Positions 18,602 to 27,095 of a stretch of 64,000 nucleotides of DNA are shown in pieces. Each line of letters begins with the position of its first letter. The first letter of the stretch is position 1. The notes beneath the pieces were generated by a model. That model was not told the origin of the DNA. It did not search any database and saw only the letters and a list, made by a program, of their open reading frames with translations. The stretch is taken from NCBI RefSeq assembly GCF_003610455.1, contig NZ_RAQK01000001.1, forward strand, positions 992,001-1,056,000, written 5' to 3'. The translations under genes were made by a program, and so were the position numbers. The stretch is from Sulfitobacter guttiformis (GTDB lineage Bacteria; Pseudomonadota; Alphaproteobacteria; Rhodobacterales; Rhodobacteraceae).

Positions 18602-19684
18602 ATGACATCTTTGCTTTCCAGATCCGCCCCCATTGCCATCGCCGCTGCATTGGCGCTAACGCCTGCTTTGGCCCCGACTGTCGCATTTGCTGTGCCTGCG
18701 GGCGGTTACGGTGACTTGGTGGAACAGGTCGCCCCCGCCGTCGTCTTCATCGAGGTTACCGGTGAGGAGCAGGCCTCGCGCGCCTTGCCCGACAATATTC
18801 CGGAGGCTCTGCGCAAGCGGTTTGAAGAAGAGATGCCAGAGGGCAGTCCGCGTGGGGGCCTTGGATCAGGCTTTATCATCTCGGCTGACGGCCAGATCGT
18901 GACCAATCACCATGTTGTCGACGGGGCCAGCACAGTGAAGGTGAAACTGGCCGACGGCCGCAGCTTCATGGCGGAGGTCATTGGCAGTGATCCCGCTACC
19001 GACATCGCCCTACTGTCGATCAAGGCTGATGTAGACCTGCCATTTGTGGGCTTTGGCAATTCTGACACAATGCGCGTCGGGGATGAGGTTGTCGCCGTGG
19101 GCAATCCCTTCGGCCTCAGCTCTACAGTTACGAGCGGGATTATTTCGGCCAAGTCACGCGATATTAATTCAGGCCCTTATGACGAGTTTATCCAAACGGA
19201 TGCGGCGATCAATCGGGGTAATTCAGGCGGGCCGCTTTTCAATAACGATGGCGATGTAATCGGGGTAAATACTGCTATTATTTCGCCCGGTGGCGGGTCC
19301 GTTGGTATAGGCTTTGCTGTACCTTCGGATGTTGTAAGAACCGTGGTGGCCGATTTGGCCGATGATGGCACTGTGACCCGCGGTTGGCTGGGTGTAAGCA
19401 TCCGCCCCATGAGCGACGAGGTAGCACAAGTGTTGGGTTATGAAGCAAGCCAGGGCGCAGTGATTGAGGCGGTTTCCAAGGACAGTCCCGCCGCTGCAGC
19501 AGGGTTGGAGAGCGGCGATATTATCCTGAGCTTTGAAGGCAATCAGATAAAAGCTCTTGGCGATCTGACCCGCGCTGTTGCCGCCAAAAAGCCGGGAGAT
19601 ACCGCCGCTGTTTCACTGCTGCGCCGTGGCAAGGAAATGTCGCTGAGCGTCAAGATTGGCACACTGGCCCCGCAAGAGGCCTGA
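18602..19684 (+). CDS. Periplasmic DegP/HtrA-like serine protease with one PDZ domain
   Basis: A 360-residue secreted protease for damaged envelope proteins. A signal peptide covers about residues 1-30 (cleavage after AFA). The trypsin-like domain has catalytic His104 (TNHHVVDG), Asp134 (DPATDIALL) and Ser208 (NRGNSGGPL). One PDZ domain spans about 255-355. Having one PDZ makes it DegS-like in layout, but there is a cleavable signal rather than a clear anchor. ATG 18602 has AAGGA upstream and starts the signal peptide. It is divergent from a two-component system that probably controls it. Confidence 0.93.
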   Translation: MTSLLSRSAPIAIAAALALTPALAPTVAFAVPAGGYGDLVEQVAPAVVFIEVTGEEQASRALPDNIPEALRKRFEEEMPEGSPRGGLGSGFIISADGQIVTNHHVVDGASTVKVKLADGRSFMAEVIGSDPATDIALLSIKADVDLPFVGFGNSDTMRVGDEVVAVGNPFGLSSTVTSGIISAKSRDINSGPYDEFIQTDAAINRGNSGGPLFNNDGDVIGVNTAIISPGGGSVGIGFAVPSDVVRTVVADLADDGTVTRGWLGVSIRPMSDEVAQVLGYEASQGAVIEAVSKDSPAAAAGLESGDIILSFEGNQIKALGDLTRAVAAKKPGDTAAVSLLRRGKEMSLSVKIGTLAPQEA

Positions 19685-19752
19685 TCCTGTTTGGCATCTG
19701 TGTTGCCCGCACAGGCGCCATTCACGCTCCTTGCCCCCTCAAGGAGCAGATT

Positions 19753-19785
19753 CCCCGGATGCCTAGAATGATCCGGGGTATTTTT
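19753..19785 (+). terminator. Rho-independent terminator of the protease gene
   Basis: CCCCGGAT at 19753-19760 pairs with ATCCGGGG at 19771-19778 over a 10-base loop and is followed by TATTTTT. It lies 69 bases after the protease stop codon. Confidence 0.85.
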
Positions 19786-19871
19786 GCCTCTGATAGCAAG
19801 GGCCGGACGTAACAATGCCGCAGCGACAGGCGCTGGTCCCCGCTTTCATGCAGGTGTATGCATCGCTAATG

Positions 19872-20225
19872 ATGCGAATAAATCATATCGGTACTCGACA
19901 TGTACTGCTTGCGTTTTTGACGCTAGCACTTTTGAGCCTGCCCTTTGCCCACCGCGCAGGTGCGGCGCCAATGACGTCCCAGATGACGCAGTTTCTCGCG
20001 ATGGGTGGCGAACCATCTGACCTCTGCGGTGATAGAGATATCCACCTCGCGGGCGGATGTGAAAGCTGCCGGATTGTGGGTGAGATGCTTTTGCCATTGC
20101 CCACGCAATCCAAAATGCCCTCATCCCCTCCGGTGCGAATGTTTGTGCACCAATGCTCACAGCCAGTCTTAAGCCAGCCCAAGCCTTATATTTCTCCTCC
20201 TGTGCGCGCACCACCGAGCGCCTGA
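19872..20225 (+). CDS. Small secreted Cys-containing protein next to copper chaperone
   Basis: An open frame runs from 19815. The likely start is ATG 19872 (or 19869), which gives about 117 residues with a signal-like segment HVLLAFLTLALLSLPFAHRAGA. The mature part has DLCGD, GGCESCRIVG and a late HQCSQP, so Cys pairs are present, and the C-terminus is Pro-rich. It lies 45 bases before the PCu(A)C gene on the same strand, in the position where DUF2946-like proteins often occur, so a copper-linked role is possible. I do not recognise the family with certainty. Confidence 0.55.
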   Translation: MRINHIGTRHVLLAFLTLALLSLPFAHRAGAAPMTSQMTQFLAMGGEPSDLCGDRDIHLAGGCESCRIVGEMLLPLPTQSKMPSSPPVRMFVHQCSQPVLSQPKPYISPPVRAPPSA

Positions 20226-20270
20226 CATCTCCAACCTCTGTCAGCGTCACATACCACAGGAAAATATATC

Positions 20271-20765
20271 ATGAATACTCTGATCAAAGCCGCCTTTGCG
20301 GTACTCTTCTCAACGGGCATCGCACAAGCCCATGAATACACGGTCGGCTCTTTGAGCATTGGACATCCGATGGCCTTCGAGACTGCAAAAACCGCTAACG
20401 TCGGCGGTGGCTATATGACCATAACCAACAGCGGCGCATCTTCCGATACACTCATAGAGGTGCGCGTTGCACACCTTCCGCGCATTGAAATGCATAAGTC
20501 CGAAACCGACGCAAACGGTGTGGCACGGATGATCCGTCAGGAGGGTGTCGAAATCCCCGCAGGCGAGACTGTCACGCTGGTCCCCGGCGGTCTGCACATC
20601 ATGTTTATGGGGCTGAACGGAGACCCCTTCGAGGTGGGCGAGAAGATCAGCGCAACCCTCGTATTTGAGAACGCAGGCGAAATCGCGGTTGTCTTCAATG
20701 TCGAGGAACGCACAGCCGGTGATCGCGGCACGATGGACCACTCCGATCATAAGATGTCGAACTAA
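20271..20765 (+). CDS. PCu(A)C periplasmic copper chaperone
   Basis: A 164-residue protein with a signal peptide (about 1-20, ending IAQA). It carries the Cu(I) site H-M-x10-M-x21-H-x-M in variant form: RIEMHKSETDANGVARM, then GGLHIMFMGL. The C-terminus ends in a His/Met tail (MDHSDHKMSN) that may also bind copper. PCu(A)C proteins deliver copper to the CuA site of cytochrome c oxidase. The preceding small secreted Cys protein is probably co-transcribed. Confidence 0.93.
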   Translation: MNTLIKAAFAVLFSTGIAQAHEYTVGSLSIGHPMAFETAKTANVGGGYMTITNSGASSDTLIEVRVAHLPRIEMHKSETDANGVARMIRQEGVEIPAGETVTLVPGGLHIMFMGLNGDPFEVGEKISATLVFENAGEIAVVFNVEERTAGDRGTMDHSDHKMSN

Positions 20766-20800
20766 ACGCAACGGGCGGGCCGCTGGTACGTGCGGCCCGC

Positions 20801-21232
20801 CTATAGCTTTGCAATTTTTTCCAGACACTGGCGCAGGATATGACGCTCTTCGGGGGTAAAATGTGCCGCCAACTGCGCATCATACGTTCGGGCCGCCTGA
20901 CACAAATCCGCATAGACCGCCTCCCCTTGCCGAGTGAGCGACAGCGTTTCGTGCCTGCGGTCATGTTCCTGCGGAACCCGGGTGAGAAAGCGCTTTTGCT
21001 CCAGCGCACCAACCGCCCTGCTCACCTTGGTTTTATGGAGGCTTGCGCGCGCGCAGATCTCTTTTGCCGTCATCGCGCCGTATCGCCCCAGATGAAACAA
21101 TGCACGCCATTCAGTGCGGAGCATTCCATAGCGCTGACGGTAATACTTCTGAAATCCAAGGCTGGACGCTTCGGCGGCCTGATTGAGCAAGTAAGGCAGG
21201 AACTGCCCCAAATCAAAATGAACTTCAGCCAT
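20801..21232 (-). CDS. MarR-family transcriptional regulator
   Basis: A 143-residue winged-helix regulator. The DNA-binding part includes GRYGAMTAKEICARASLHKTK (read as GAMTAKEIC and ASLHKTKVSRAV) and the wing RVPQEHDRRHETLSLTRQG. It is divergent from hmgA, and a palindrome lies in the 74-base gap. By position it probably represses the homogentisate operon until an aromatic ligand binds. HpaR/HmgR-like function is an inference from location. Confidence 0.9.
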   Translation of the reverse strand: MAEVHFDLGQFLPYLLNQAAEASSLGFQKYYRQRYGMLRTEWRALFHLGRYGAMTAKEICARASLHKTKVSRAVGALEQKRFLTRVPQEHDRRHETLSLTRQGEAVYADLCQAARTYDAQLAAHFTPEERHILRQCLEKIAKL

Positions 21233-21251
21233 CTTTTCAACTTACCTGTTG

Positions 21252-21271
21252 TTAGTTACAAATCAAACTAA
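21252..21271. promoter_or_regulatory. Palindromic operator candidate between marR and hmgA
   Basis: TTAGTT (21252-21257) and AACTAA (21266-21271) form a perfect inverted repeat with an 8-base spacer. The outer bases extend the symmetry nearly to 8 per arm. The size and AT-richness suit a MarR dimer, and the site lies about 20 bases upstream of the marR start and 36 bases upstream of the hmgA start, so it could control both. Confidence 0.6.
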
Positions 21272-21306
21272 TACTCCCTTTCATAAAAGACAACAAAGGG
21301 ATCATC

Positions 21307-22668
21307 ATGAACAAAGTAACGTCCCCCCATGGCCTTCAAACCGCCGCAACGACTGTTGGCACCACCGATGGCTATATGCCCGGCTTCGGTAATGACTTTG
21401 AAACCGAAGCTTTGCCGGGTGCCCTTCCTCAAGGGATGAACTCCCCCCAAAAGGTCAATTATGGCCTTTATGGAGAGCAGCTCAGCGGGACGGCGTTTAC
21501 TGCCCCAAGCCATCAAAACGAACGCACTTGGTGCTACCGCATCCGCCCTTCGGTCAAGCACACCCACCGGTTCACGAAGATCGATCTGCCCTATTGGAAA
21601 TCGGCCCCGCATGTGGACCCTGACGTCACCTCGCTGGGCCAATACCGCTGGGATCCGCTAACCCATTCCGATACACCCCAGACATGGCTCACAGGCATGC
21701 GCACGATGACAACAGCGGGCGATGTGAACACACAGGTCGGGATGGCGAGCCATATCTATCTGGTGACGGAATCGATGAAGGATTCATATTTCTATTCGGC
21801 AGATTCCGAAGTGCTGGTCGTTCCGCAGGAGGGGCGTCTGCGTTTTGCAACCGAATTGGGCGTCATAGACATTGAACCCCAAGAGATTGCGATAATACCG
21901 CGTGGTCTGGTTTACCGTGTCGAGGTCCTTGAGGGGCCCGCACGCGGTTTTGTATGCGAAAACTATGGTCAAAAGTTCCATCTACCCGGCCGTGGCCCCA
22001 TTGGCGCGAACTGTATGGCCAATCCGCGCGACTTCAAAACACCGATTGCGGCGTTCGAGGACCGCGATGCACCTTCTACAGTGACGATCAAATGGGCAGG
22101 GCAGTTCCACGAAACCAAAATCGGGCATTCGCCATTGGACGTTGTTGCGTGGCATGGGAATTATGCACCGTGCAAATACGATTTGCGTACATATTGCCCC
22201 GTAGGCGCTATTCTGTTCGACCACCCCGATCCGTCGATCTTCACCGTGCTGACCGCTGATTCCGGCGTTGAGGGTACAGCCAACATTGACTTCGTCTTGT
22301 TCCGCGACCGCTGGATGGTCGCAGAGGATACCTTCCGCCCACCATGGTACCACAAGAACGTCATGTCCGAGTTGATGGGGAATATTTTTGGCATTTATGA
22401 CGCTAAACCAAAGGGTTTTGTACCAGGCGGCATGTCTCTACATAATATGATGCTGCCACACGGACCGGACAAAACTGCCTTTGAGGGCGCATCCAATGCG
22501 GACCTGAAGGCCGAAAAACTGGCTAACACCATGTCCTTCATGTTCGAGACACGCTTTCCGCAACACCTCACGGCGTTCGCGGCCAATGAGGCGCCGTTGC
22601 AGGATGACTATATCGACTGCTGGAGCGACATAGAAAAGAAATTCGACGGCACACCCGGCAAAAAGTAG
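21307..22668 (+). CDS. hmgA: Homogentisate 1,2-dioxygenase
   Basis: HmgA opens the homogentisate ring to maleylacetoacetate using Fe(II) and oxygen, in tyrosine and phenylalanine breakdown. The 453-residue length is usual. Fe ligands are visible as in the human enzyme: His and Glu in [15 protein letters not shown], and the later His in MLPHGPD. The N-terminal family signature [19 protein letters not shown] is present. ATG 21307 follows an AAGGG ribosome site. It leads the operon fahA - MBL - small ORF - monooxygenase - DUF2783 - maiA. Confidence 0.97.
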   Translation: MNKVTSPHGLQTAATTVGTTDGYMPGFGNDFETEALPGALPQGMNSPQKVNYGLYGEQLSGTAFTAPSHQNERTWCYRIRPSVKHTHRFTKIDLPYWKSAPHVDPDVTSLGQYRWDPLTHSDTPQTWLTGMRTMTTAGDVNTQVGMASHIYLVTESMKDSYFYSADSEVLVVPQEGRLRFATELGVIDIEPQEIAIIPRGLVYRVEVLEGPARGFVCENYGQKFHLPGRGPIGANCMANPRDFKTPIAAFEDRDAPSTVTIKWAGQFHETKIGHSPLDVVAWHGNYAPCKYDLRTYCPVGAILFDHPDPSIFTVLTADSGVEGTANIDFVLFRDRWMVAEDTFRPPWYHKNVMSELMGNIFGIYDAKPKGFVPGGMSLHNMMLPHGPDKTAFEGASNADLKAEKLANTMSFMFETRFPQHLTAFAANEAPLQDDYIDCWSDIEKKFDGTPGKK

Positions 22669-22701
22669 GCATGCCTGCGCCAAACCACCAAAGGATCACA
22701 G

Positions 22702-23955
22702 ATGACATTGATGAAATCATGGGTACAAAGCGCCAACAGCGCGAAGACCCCCTTCCCGCTTAACAATCTGCCCTATGGCGTGTTCACCACCAATGCGCTG
22801 GAGCCGCGCTGCGGCGTGGCGATCGGAGACATGATCTTTGATATGGCCGCCGCCGAGGAGGCCGGATTGATCGAGTTGGCCGAAGATCCGGTATTTGATG
22901 TGCCTTACTGGAACGATGTGATGGAATTGGGGCCCGAAGCATGGGACGCCCTGCGCGCACGTCTGGTTCAGTTGCTGGCCGATGGTGCGGCGGAGCAGGC
23001 CACCGTGGCCCCCCTGCTGGTTCCCATGGCAGATGCGCGGATGGAAATGCCCATAGTCGTGGCGGAGTTTACCGACTTTTATGCGGGCAGGCATCACGCC
23101 ACAAACGTGGGCACGATGTTCCGCGGGGCAGAAAACGCGCTGCCACCTAACTGGCTGCACATCCCAATCGGGTATAACGGGCGCGCCTCGACGGTGATCG
23201 TTTCCGGCACCGACATTATCCGCCCCAATGGCCAGACCAAAGCGCCGGACGCCGACATGCCAGTGTTTGGCCCCTGCAAGCGCCTTGATATCGAGCTGGA
23301 GATAGGCGCGATCGTCGGCACTGCCTCCGAAATGGGGCATCCGGTGAGCGTGGCGCAGGCCGACGAGATGATCTTCGGATACGTATTGCTCAACGACTGG
23401 TCGGCACGTGATATTCAGGCATGGGAATATCAACCGCTGGGGCCGTTCCAGGCCAAAGCCTTTGCAACCTCAATCTCACCCTGGATCGTAACCCGCGCTG
23501 CGCTAGAGCCATTTCGTACTTCGACCCCCGCCCGCGAGCTCGATCTCCTCCCTCACCTCGAAGAGCCGGGCCCGATGCTTTATGACATAGATCTGAGCGT
23601 GACGCTCCGCCCTGAGGGCGGCGAAGCGGTTACAATATGCGAAACCAATTATAGTGAAATGTACTACTCCGCGCCCCAGCAACTGGCCCATCACGCAAGC
23701 TCGGGGTGTGCGATGACACCCGGTGATCTACTGGGGTCGGGCACCATATCGGGCGCTGAGCCGCACCAGCGTGGCAGCTTGCTGGAGCTGTCATGGGGTG
23801 GCAAGGAACCGATTGATACCGGTGGTGGCCAAACCCGTAGTTTCATCGAGGATGGCGATACCCTTACTCTGCACGGTGCTGCAAAGGGCGACGGCTACCT
23901 TATCGGGTTCGGCACTTGCGCCGGAACAATTAAACCCGCCGTAAAATTTCCGTAA
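22702..23955 (+). CDS. fahA: Fumarylacetoacetase
   Basis: FahA splits fumarylacetoacetate to fumarate and acetoacetate, the last step of homogentisate degradation. The 417-residue protein has the N-terminal SH3-like FAA domain (FPLNNLPYGVF) and a C-terminal catalytic domain with FTDFYAGRHHATNVG, YNGRASTVIVSG, LDIELEIGAIVG and LNDWSARDIQAWEY, which carry the metal-binding Asp and Glu residues. Start ATG 22702 has AAGGA upstream; ATG 22711 is possible. It lies 33 bases after hmgA. Confidence 0.96.
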   Translation: MTLMKSWVQSANSAKTPFPLNNLPYGVFTTNALEPRCGVAIGDMIFDMAAAEEAGLIELAEDPVFDVPYWNDVMELGPEAWDALRARLVQLLADGAAEQATVAPLLVPMADARMEMPIVVAEFTDFYAGRHHATNVGTMFRGAENALPPNWLHIPIGYNGRASTVIVSGTDIIRPNGQTKAPDADMPVFGPCKRLDIELEIGAIVGTASEMGHPVSVAQADEMIFGYVLLNDWSARDIQAWEYQPLGPFQAKAFATSISPWIVTRAALEPFRTSTPARELDLLPHLEEPGPMLYDIDLSVTLRPEGGEAVTICETNYSEMYYSAPQQLAHHASSGCAMTPGDLLGSGTISGAEPHQRGSLLELSWGGKEPIDTGGGQTRSFIEDGDTLTLHGAAKGDGYLIGFGTCAGTIKPAVKFP

Positions 23956-23975
23956 ATTCACGTTAGGACAGATCC

Positions 23976-24926
23976 ATGGCCAAAGCATTTGCCTCCCAAG
24001 GCGACATGACTGAGAAGAAAATCACATTCGATGAGATCGGGCGCGACCTGTGGGCGTTTACTGCCGAGGGTGACCCGAATTCAGGTGTAATCATCGGCGA
24101 CGAGAGCGTGATGATCGTCGAGGCGCAAGCCACCCCACGTCTGGCGCACAAAGTGATCGAGCAAGTCCGTAAGGTGACCGACAAGCCCATCAGCCATGTC
24201 GTTCTCACCCACTATCACGCGGTGCGCGTTCTGGGCGCCTCGGCTTATGGCGCCCAACAAATTATAATGGGCGAGGCCGCACGCGGTATGGTCATGGAGC
24301 GCGGTCAAGAGGATTGGGATTCCGAATTCCAACGCTTTCCCCGCCTGTTCGAGGGCTACGAATCAATTCCGGGACTGACCTTTCCCACCACTACGTTCAA
24401 CGACCGTATGACAGTGCATCTGGGCAACCGACGCGTGGACCTGATGCACCTTGGCCGTGCGCATACGGCAGGCGATATCGTGATCCACGTTCCCGACGAG
24501 AACGTGATGTTCACGGGCGATATCGTCGAGGACCATTCCGCCTGCTATTGCGGTGATGGCCATTTTGCTGACTGGGGTAAAACCCTTGATGCCATCAAAG
24601 CCTATGATGTGAACTCGATCGCGCCCGGTCGTGGTGGCGCACTGATCGGCAAAGAAGCCGTAAACCGCGCCATCGAGAGCACCCGTGATTTTGTGAACTC
24701 CACCTACACTCCCGCCGCCCGCGTAGCTGCCACCGGTGGTACGCTCAAGCAGGCATGGGACGCCGTGCGCGCAGAATGTGATCCCAAGTTCAAGGATTAT
24801 GCCATCTACGAGCATTGCCTGCCCTTCAACGTGGCCCGCGCCTACGACGAAGCACGCGGCATCACGCATCCACGCATCTGGACAGCCGAACGTGATTTGG
24901 AAATGTGGGCCGCCTTGCAGGGATGA
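23976..24926 (+). CDS. MBL-fold hydrolase with degenerate metal motif
   Basis: A 316-residue protein with the metallo-beta-lactamase fold. The usual HxHxDH motif reads HYHAVR here, so the first two His remain but the Asp and His of the second metal site are replaced. Later motifs HTAGDIVIH and FTGDIVEDH are normal, carrying a His and the bridging Asp. It may bind a single metal or work by a changed mechanism. It stands between fahA and the monooxygenase genes in the homogentisate cluster, so a role as a hydrolase or thioesterase in aromatic breakdown is plausible, but the substrate is unknown. Confidence 0.85.
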   Translation: MAKAFASQGDMTEKKITFDEIGRDLWAFTAEGDPNSGVIIGDESVMIVEAQATPRLAHKVIEQVRKVTDKPISHVVLTHYHAVRVLGASAYGAQQIIMGEAARGMVMERGQEDWDSEFQRFPRLFEGYESIPGLTFPTTTFNDRMTVHLGNRRVDLMHLGRAHTAGDIVIHVPDENVMFTGDIVEDHSACYCGDGHFADWGKTLDAIKAYDVNSIAPGRGGALIGKEAVNRAIESTRDFVNSTYTPAARVAATGGTLKQAWDAVRAECDPKFKDYAIYEHCLPFNVARAYDEARGITHPRIWTAERDLEMWAALQG

Positions 24927-25270
24927 TCGAGCCACCCGCCACCATAGGCTGCGCACTCGACAACGTGAGTGGTGTCGGGTTCTCCCTGTGCATTTTGATG
25001 CTCATGGCGATGTCGTTCTACGCCAACTCAAAGTGCAAACAGCGCCTCGTGCATCTGTCTTGGGCTGACAGACTTGCTCAAGCAAAAAATGCTGACGACC
25101 TGCGGCGCGCGACAAGCATTTGGAAATTGGCGTTAATACCCGCGCTTTGTTTTTCACTGTCGGTGTGGTCAACGAGATTTTGGGGGCTGCCATTGGCCCT
25201 CTTCGGGAACGAGACCGCATGTCCATCAGGATGGCAGCAGCCACGTAGCCTTCGGGCACTTTCGAGTTAA
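24923..25270 (+). CDS. Small putative membrane protein
   Basis: A 115-residue frame whose ATG overlaps the stop of the MBL gene (ATGA). It has two hydrophobic segments, about residues 17-36 and 71-88, separated by a charged loop. The last 20 residues look less regular. A reverse-strand frame also spans this stretch but overlaps the next gene antisense. The overlap start favours a real gene; no family is recognised, and homologs would be needed to settle it. Confidence 0.45.
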   Translation: MIEPPATIGCALDNVSGVGFSLCILMLMAMSFYANSKCKQRLVHLSWADRLAQAKNADDLRRATSIWKLALIPALCFSLSVWSTRFWGLPLALFGNETACPSGWQQPRSLRALSS

Positions 25271-25292
25271 CTTGAGAAGCGGAGATTAGATC

Positions 25293-26912
25293 ATGGTTGC
25301 AACACGCTATAAAACTGCCTTCCAGCTCTATCCCTATGCCCGCGTACCGGCCCAAGACGCAGCGCCCATGCGTCATCCCGTCGTCATTGTCGGCGGTGGC
25401 CCTATCGGCCTCGCCCTTGCCCTTGATCTGGGGCAAAAGGGCACGCCTGCGCTAGTGTTGGATGATCATGACGGCGCAGGCCTCGGCTCCAAAGCAATCT
25501 GCTTTTCAAAACGCACGCTGGATATTGCGAATCGTCTGGGTGCCAGCCAGCCGATGGTTGACAAAGGCGTCGTTTGGAATGTCGGAAAAGTGTTCCATGC
25601 CGATCGCAAGGTGTTTGAGTTTAACCTGCAACCAGAGGCAGGTCACCGCAATCCTGCCTTTATCAACCTGCAACAGCCCTATTTCGAGAAGTTCCTCGTG
25701 GATGCGATCAAAAACGCTCAAACCGCCGGTGCCCCCATCGAGATACGTGGGCGCAACTGCGTCACCGCGATGGAAGACCAAGGGAGTTATAGCACACTTA
25801 CCGTCGAAACACCTGACGGACCCTACCAGATTGAAGCCGACTATCTCATCGCTTGTGACGGTGCCCGCTCACCGCTGCGCGACATGATGGGACTGAGTTT
25901 TGATGGACGTGTGTTCGAGGATAATTTCCTGATCGCCGATGTGCGCATGAAGGCCGATTTCCCAACCGAGCGGTGGTTCTGGTTCGAGCCACCGTTCAAG
26001 GACGCAGGACAGTCCGCGCTGCTGCACAAACAACCCGACGACATTTGGCGCATCGACTTCCAGCTTGGCTGGGACATTGACCGCGACAAGGAGCTGGACC
26101 CCGCCCGCATCCGTGCGCGTGTTAATGCGATGCTTTCTTCTCGGACCGGCTCTGTACCGGAATATGAGCTGGAATGGACTTCGATCTATACCTTCCAATG
26201 CCGCCGTATGGCCAAGTTTCGCCATGGTAGTGTGATCTTTGCAGGCGACAGCGCCCATCAGGTATCTCCGTTTGGCGCACGCGGCGCCAACTCCGGTGTG
26301 CAAGATATCGATAACCTCGCTTGGAAGCTTGATCTAGTGATTAAGGGATTGGCAGACGACACCCTCCTCGATTCTTACGCGACCGAGCGCGAGCATGGAG
26401 CAGATGAAAACATCCTCAACTCATCCCGCGCCACTGATTTCATGACGCCCAAGTCGCAGGTTTCTAAAATTTTTCGCAATGCGGTGCTCGATCTGGCCAA
26501 TTCCCATTCCTTTGCCCGTCCGCTCGTCAACTCGGGTCGCCTTTCAGTTCCCTGCAATTATGTCGGGTTCTCCCTGTTTGGTGCGGATACACTGTCAGGC
26601 CCCGAAGGCACACGTCCGGGCACGGTTTGCCCCGATGCGCCGCTGAATGACGGCTTTTTGCTGGATCATCTTGGCGGAGGCTTCACGCTTTTGGCGCTGG
26701 AGTGCACCGCGCAAGACGTATCTCACCATGGCATCATGGCGAAATCGCTGGTGATCGATAACGCGTCTGATGCACTCAAATCCCGGTATCTGGGAGATAA
26801 ACTGCAAGGGGTTTACCTGATACGGCCCGATCAGCATATCGTTGCCCGCTGGGCCAGTTTTGACGAAAACGCTGTCCAAACCGCACTCACCATAGCAATC
26901 GGAAAAGACTGA
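25293..26912 (+). CDS. FAD-dependent aromatic hydroxylase (MhpA/PheA-like)
   Basis: A 539-residue class A flavoprotein monooxygenase. It has the FAD-binding GGGPIGLALALDLG (about 31-44), the DG motif ACDGARSPLRDMMG near 189 and the GD motif FAGDSAHQVSPFGARG near 323, plus a C-terminal thioredoxin-like domain. Such enzymes hydroxylate phenolic rings with NAD(P)H and oxygen. In the homogentisate operon it may make homogentisate from a hydroxyphenylacetate, as MhaA does in Pseudomonas. That substrate is an inference. The start ATG 25293 has a GGAG site. Confidence 0.88.
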   Translation: MVATRYKTAFQLYPYARVPAQDAAPMRHPVVIVGGGPIGLALALDLGQKGTPALVLDDHDGAGLGSKAICFSKRTLDIANRLGASQPMVDKGVVWNVGKVFHADRKVFEFNLQPEAGHRNPAFINLQQPYFEKFLVDAIKNAQTAGAPIEIRGRNCVTAMEDQGSYSTLTVETPDGPYQIEADYLIACDGARSPLRDMMGLSFDGRVFEDNFLIADVRMKADFPTERWFWFEPPFKDAGQSALLHKQPDDIWRIDFQLGWDIDRDKELDPARIRARVNAMLSSRTGSVPEYELEWTSIYTFQCRRMAKFRHGSVIFAGDSAHQVSPFGARGANSGVQDIDNLAWKLDLVIKGLADDTLLDSYATEREHGADENILNSSRATDFMTPKSQVSKIFRNAVLDLANSHSFARPLVNSGRLSVPCNYVGFSLFGADTLSGPEGTRPGTVCPDAPLNDGFLLDHLGGGFTLLALECTAQDVSHHGIMAKSLVIDNASDALKSRYLGDKLQGVYLIRPDQHIVARWASFDENAVQTALTIAIGKD

Positions 26913-26915
26913 ATC

Positions 26916-27095
26916 ATGCTCATCCTGACGCCTAACCTGCCCGACCCTGACGGATTTTACGATGAGCTTTTACATGCGCACACAGGCCTGAGCAAAGATC
27001 AAAGCGATGCTTTGAATGCGCGACTGATCTTGGTGCTTGCGAACCATATCGGGGACCGTGCGGTGCTTACGGCTGCGTTTGAGGCTGCAAAATGA
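26916..27095 (+). CDS. DUF2783 small protein
   Basis: A 59-residue protein: MLILTPNLPDPDGFYDEL, then LHAHTGLSKDQSDALNARL and LVLANHIGD. This pattern is that of the DUF2783 family, found beside flavoprotein aromatic hydroxylases in Rhodobacterales and relatives. It lies three bases after the hydroxylase and overlaps maiA as ATGA. It is probably a partner or stabiliser of the hydroxylase; no function is established. Confidence 0.85.
   Translation: MLILTPNLPDPDGFYDELLHAHTGLSKDQSDALNARLILVLANHIGDRAVLTAAFEAAK

Noticed and set aside
25002..25436. Minus-strand open frame across the monooxygenase start
   Set aside because: It overlaps the start of a clear flavoprotein gene antisense and has no recognisable motifs.
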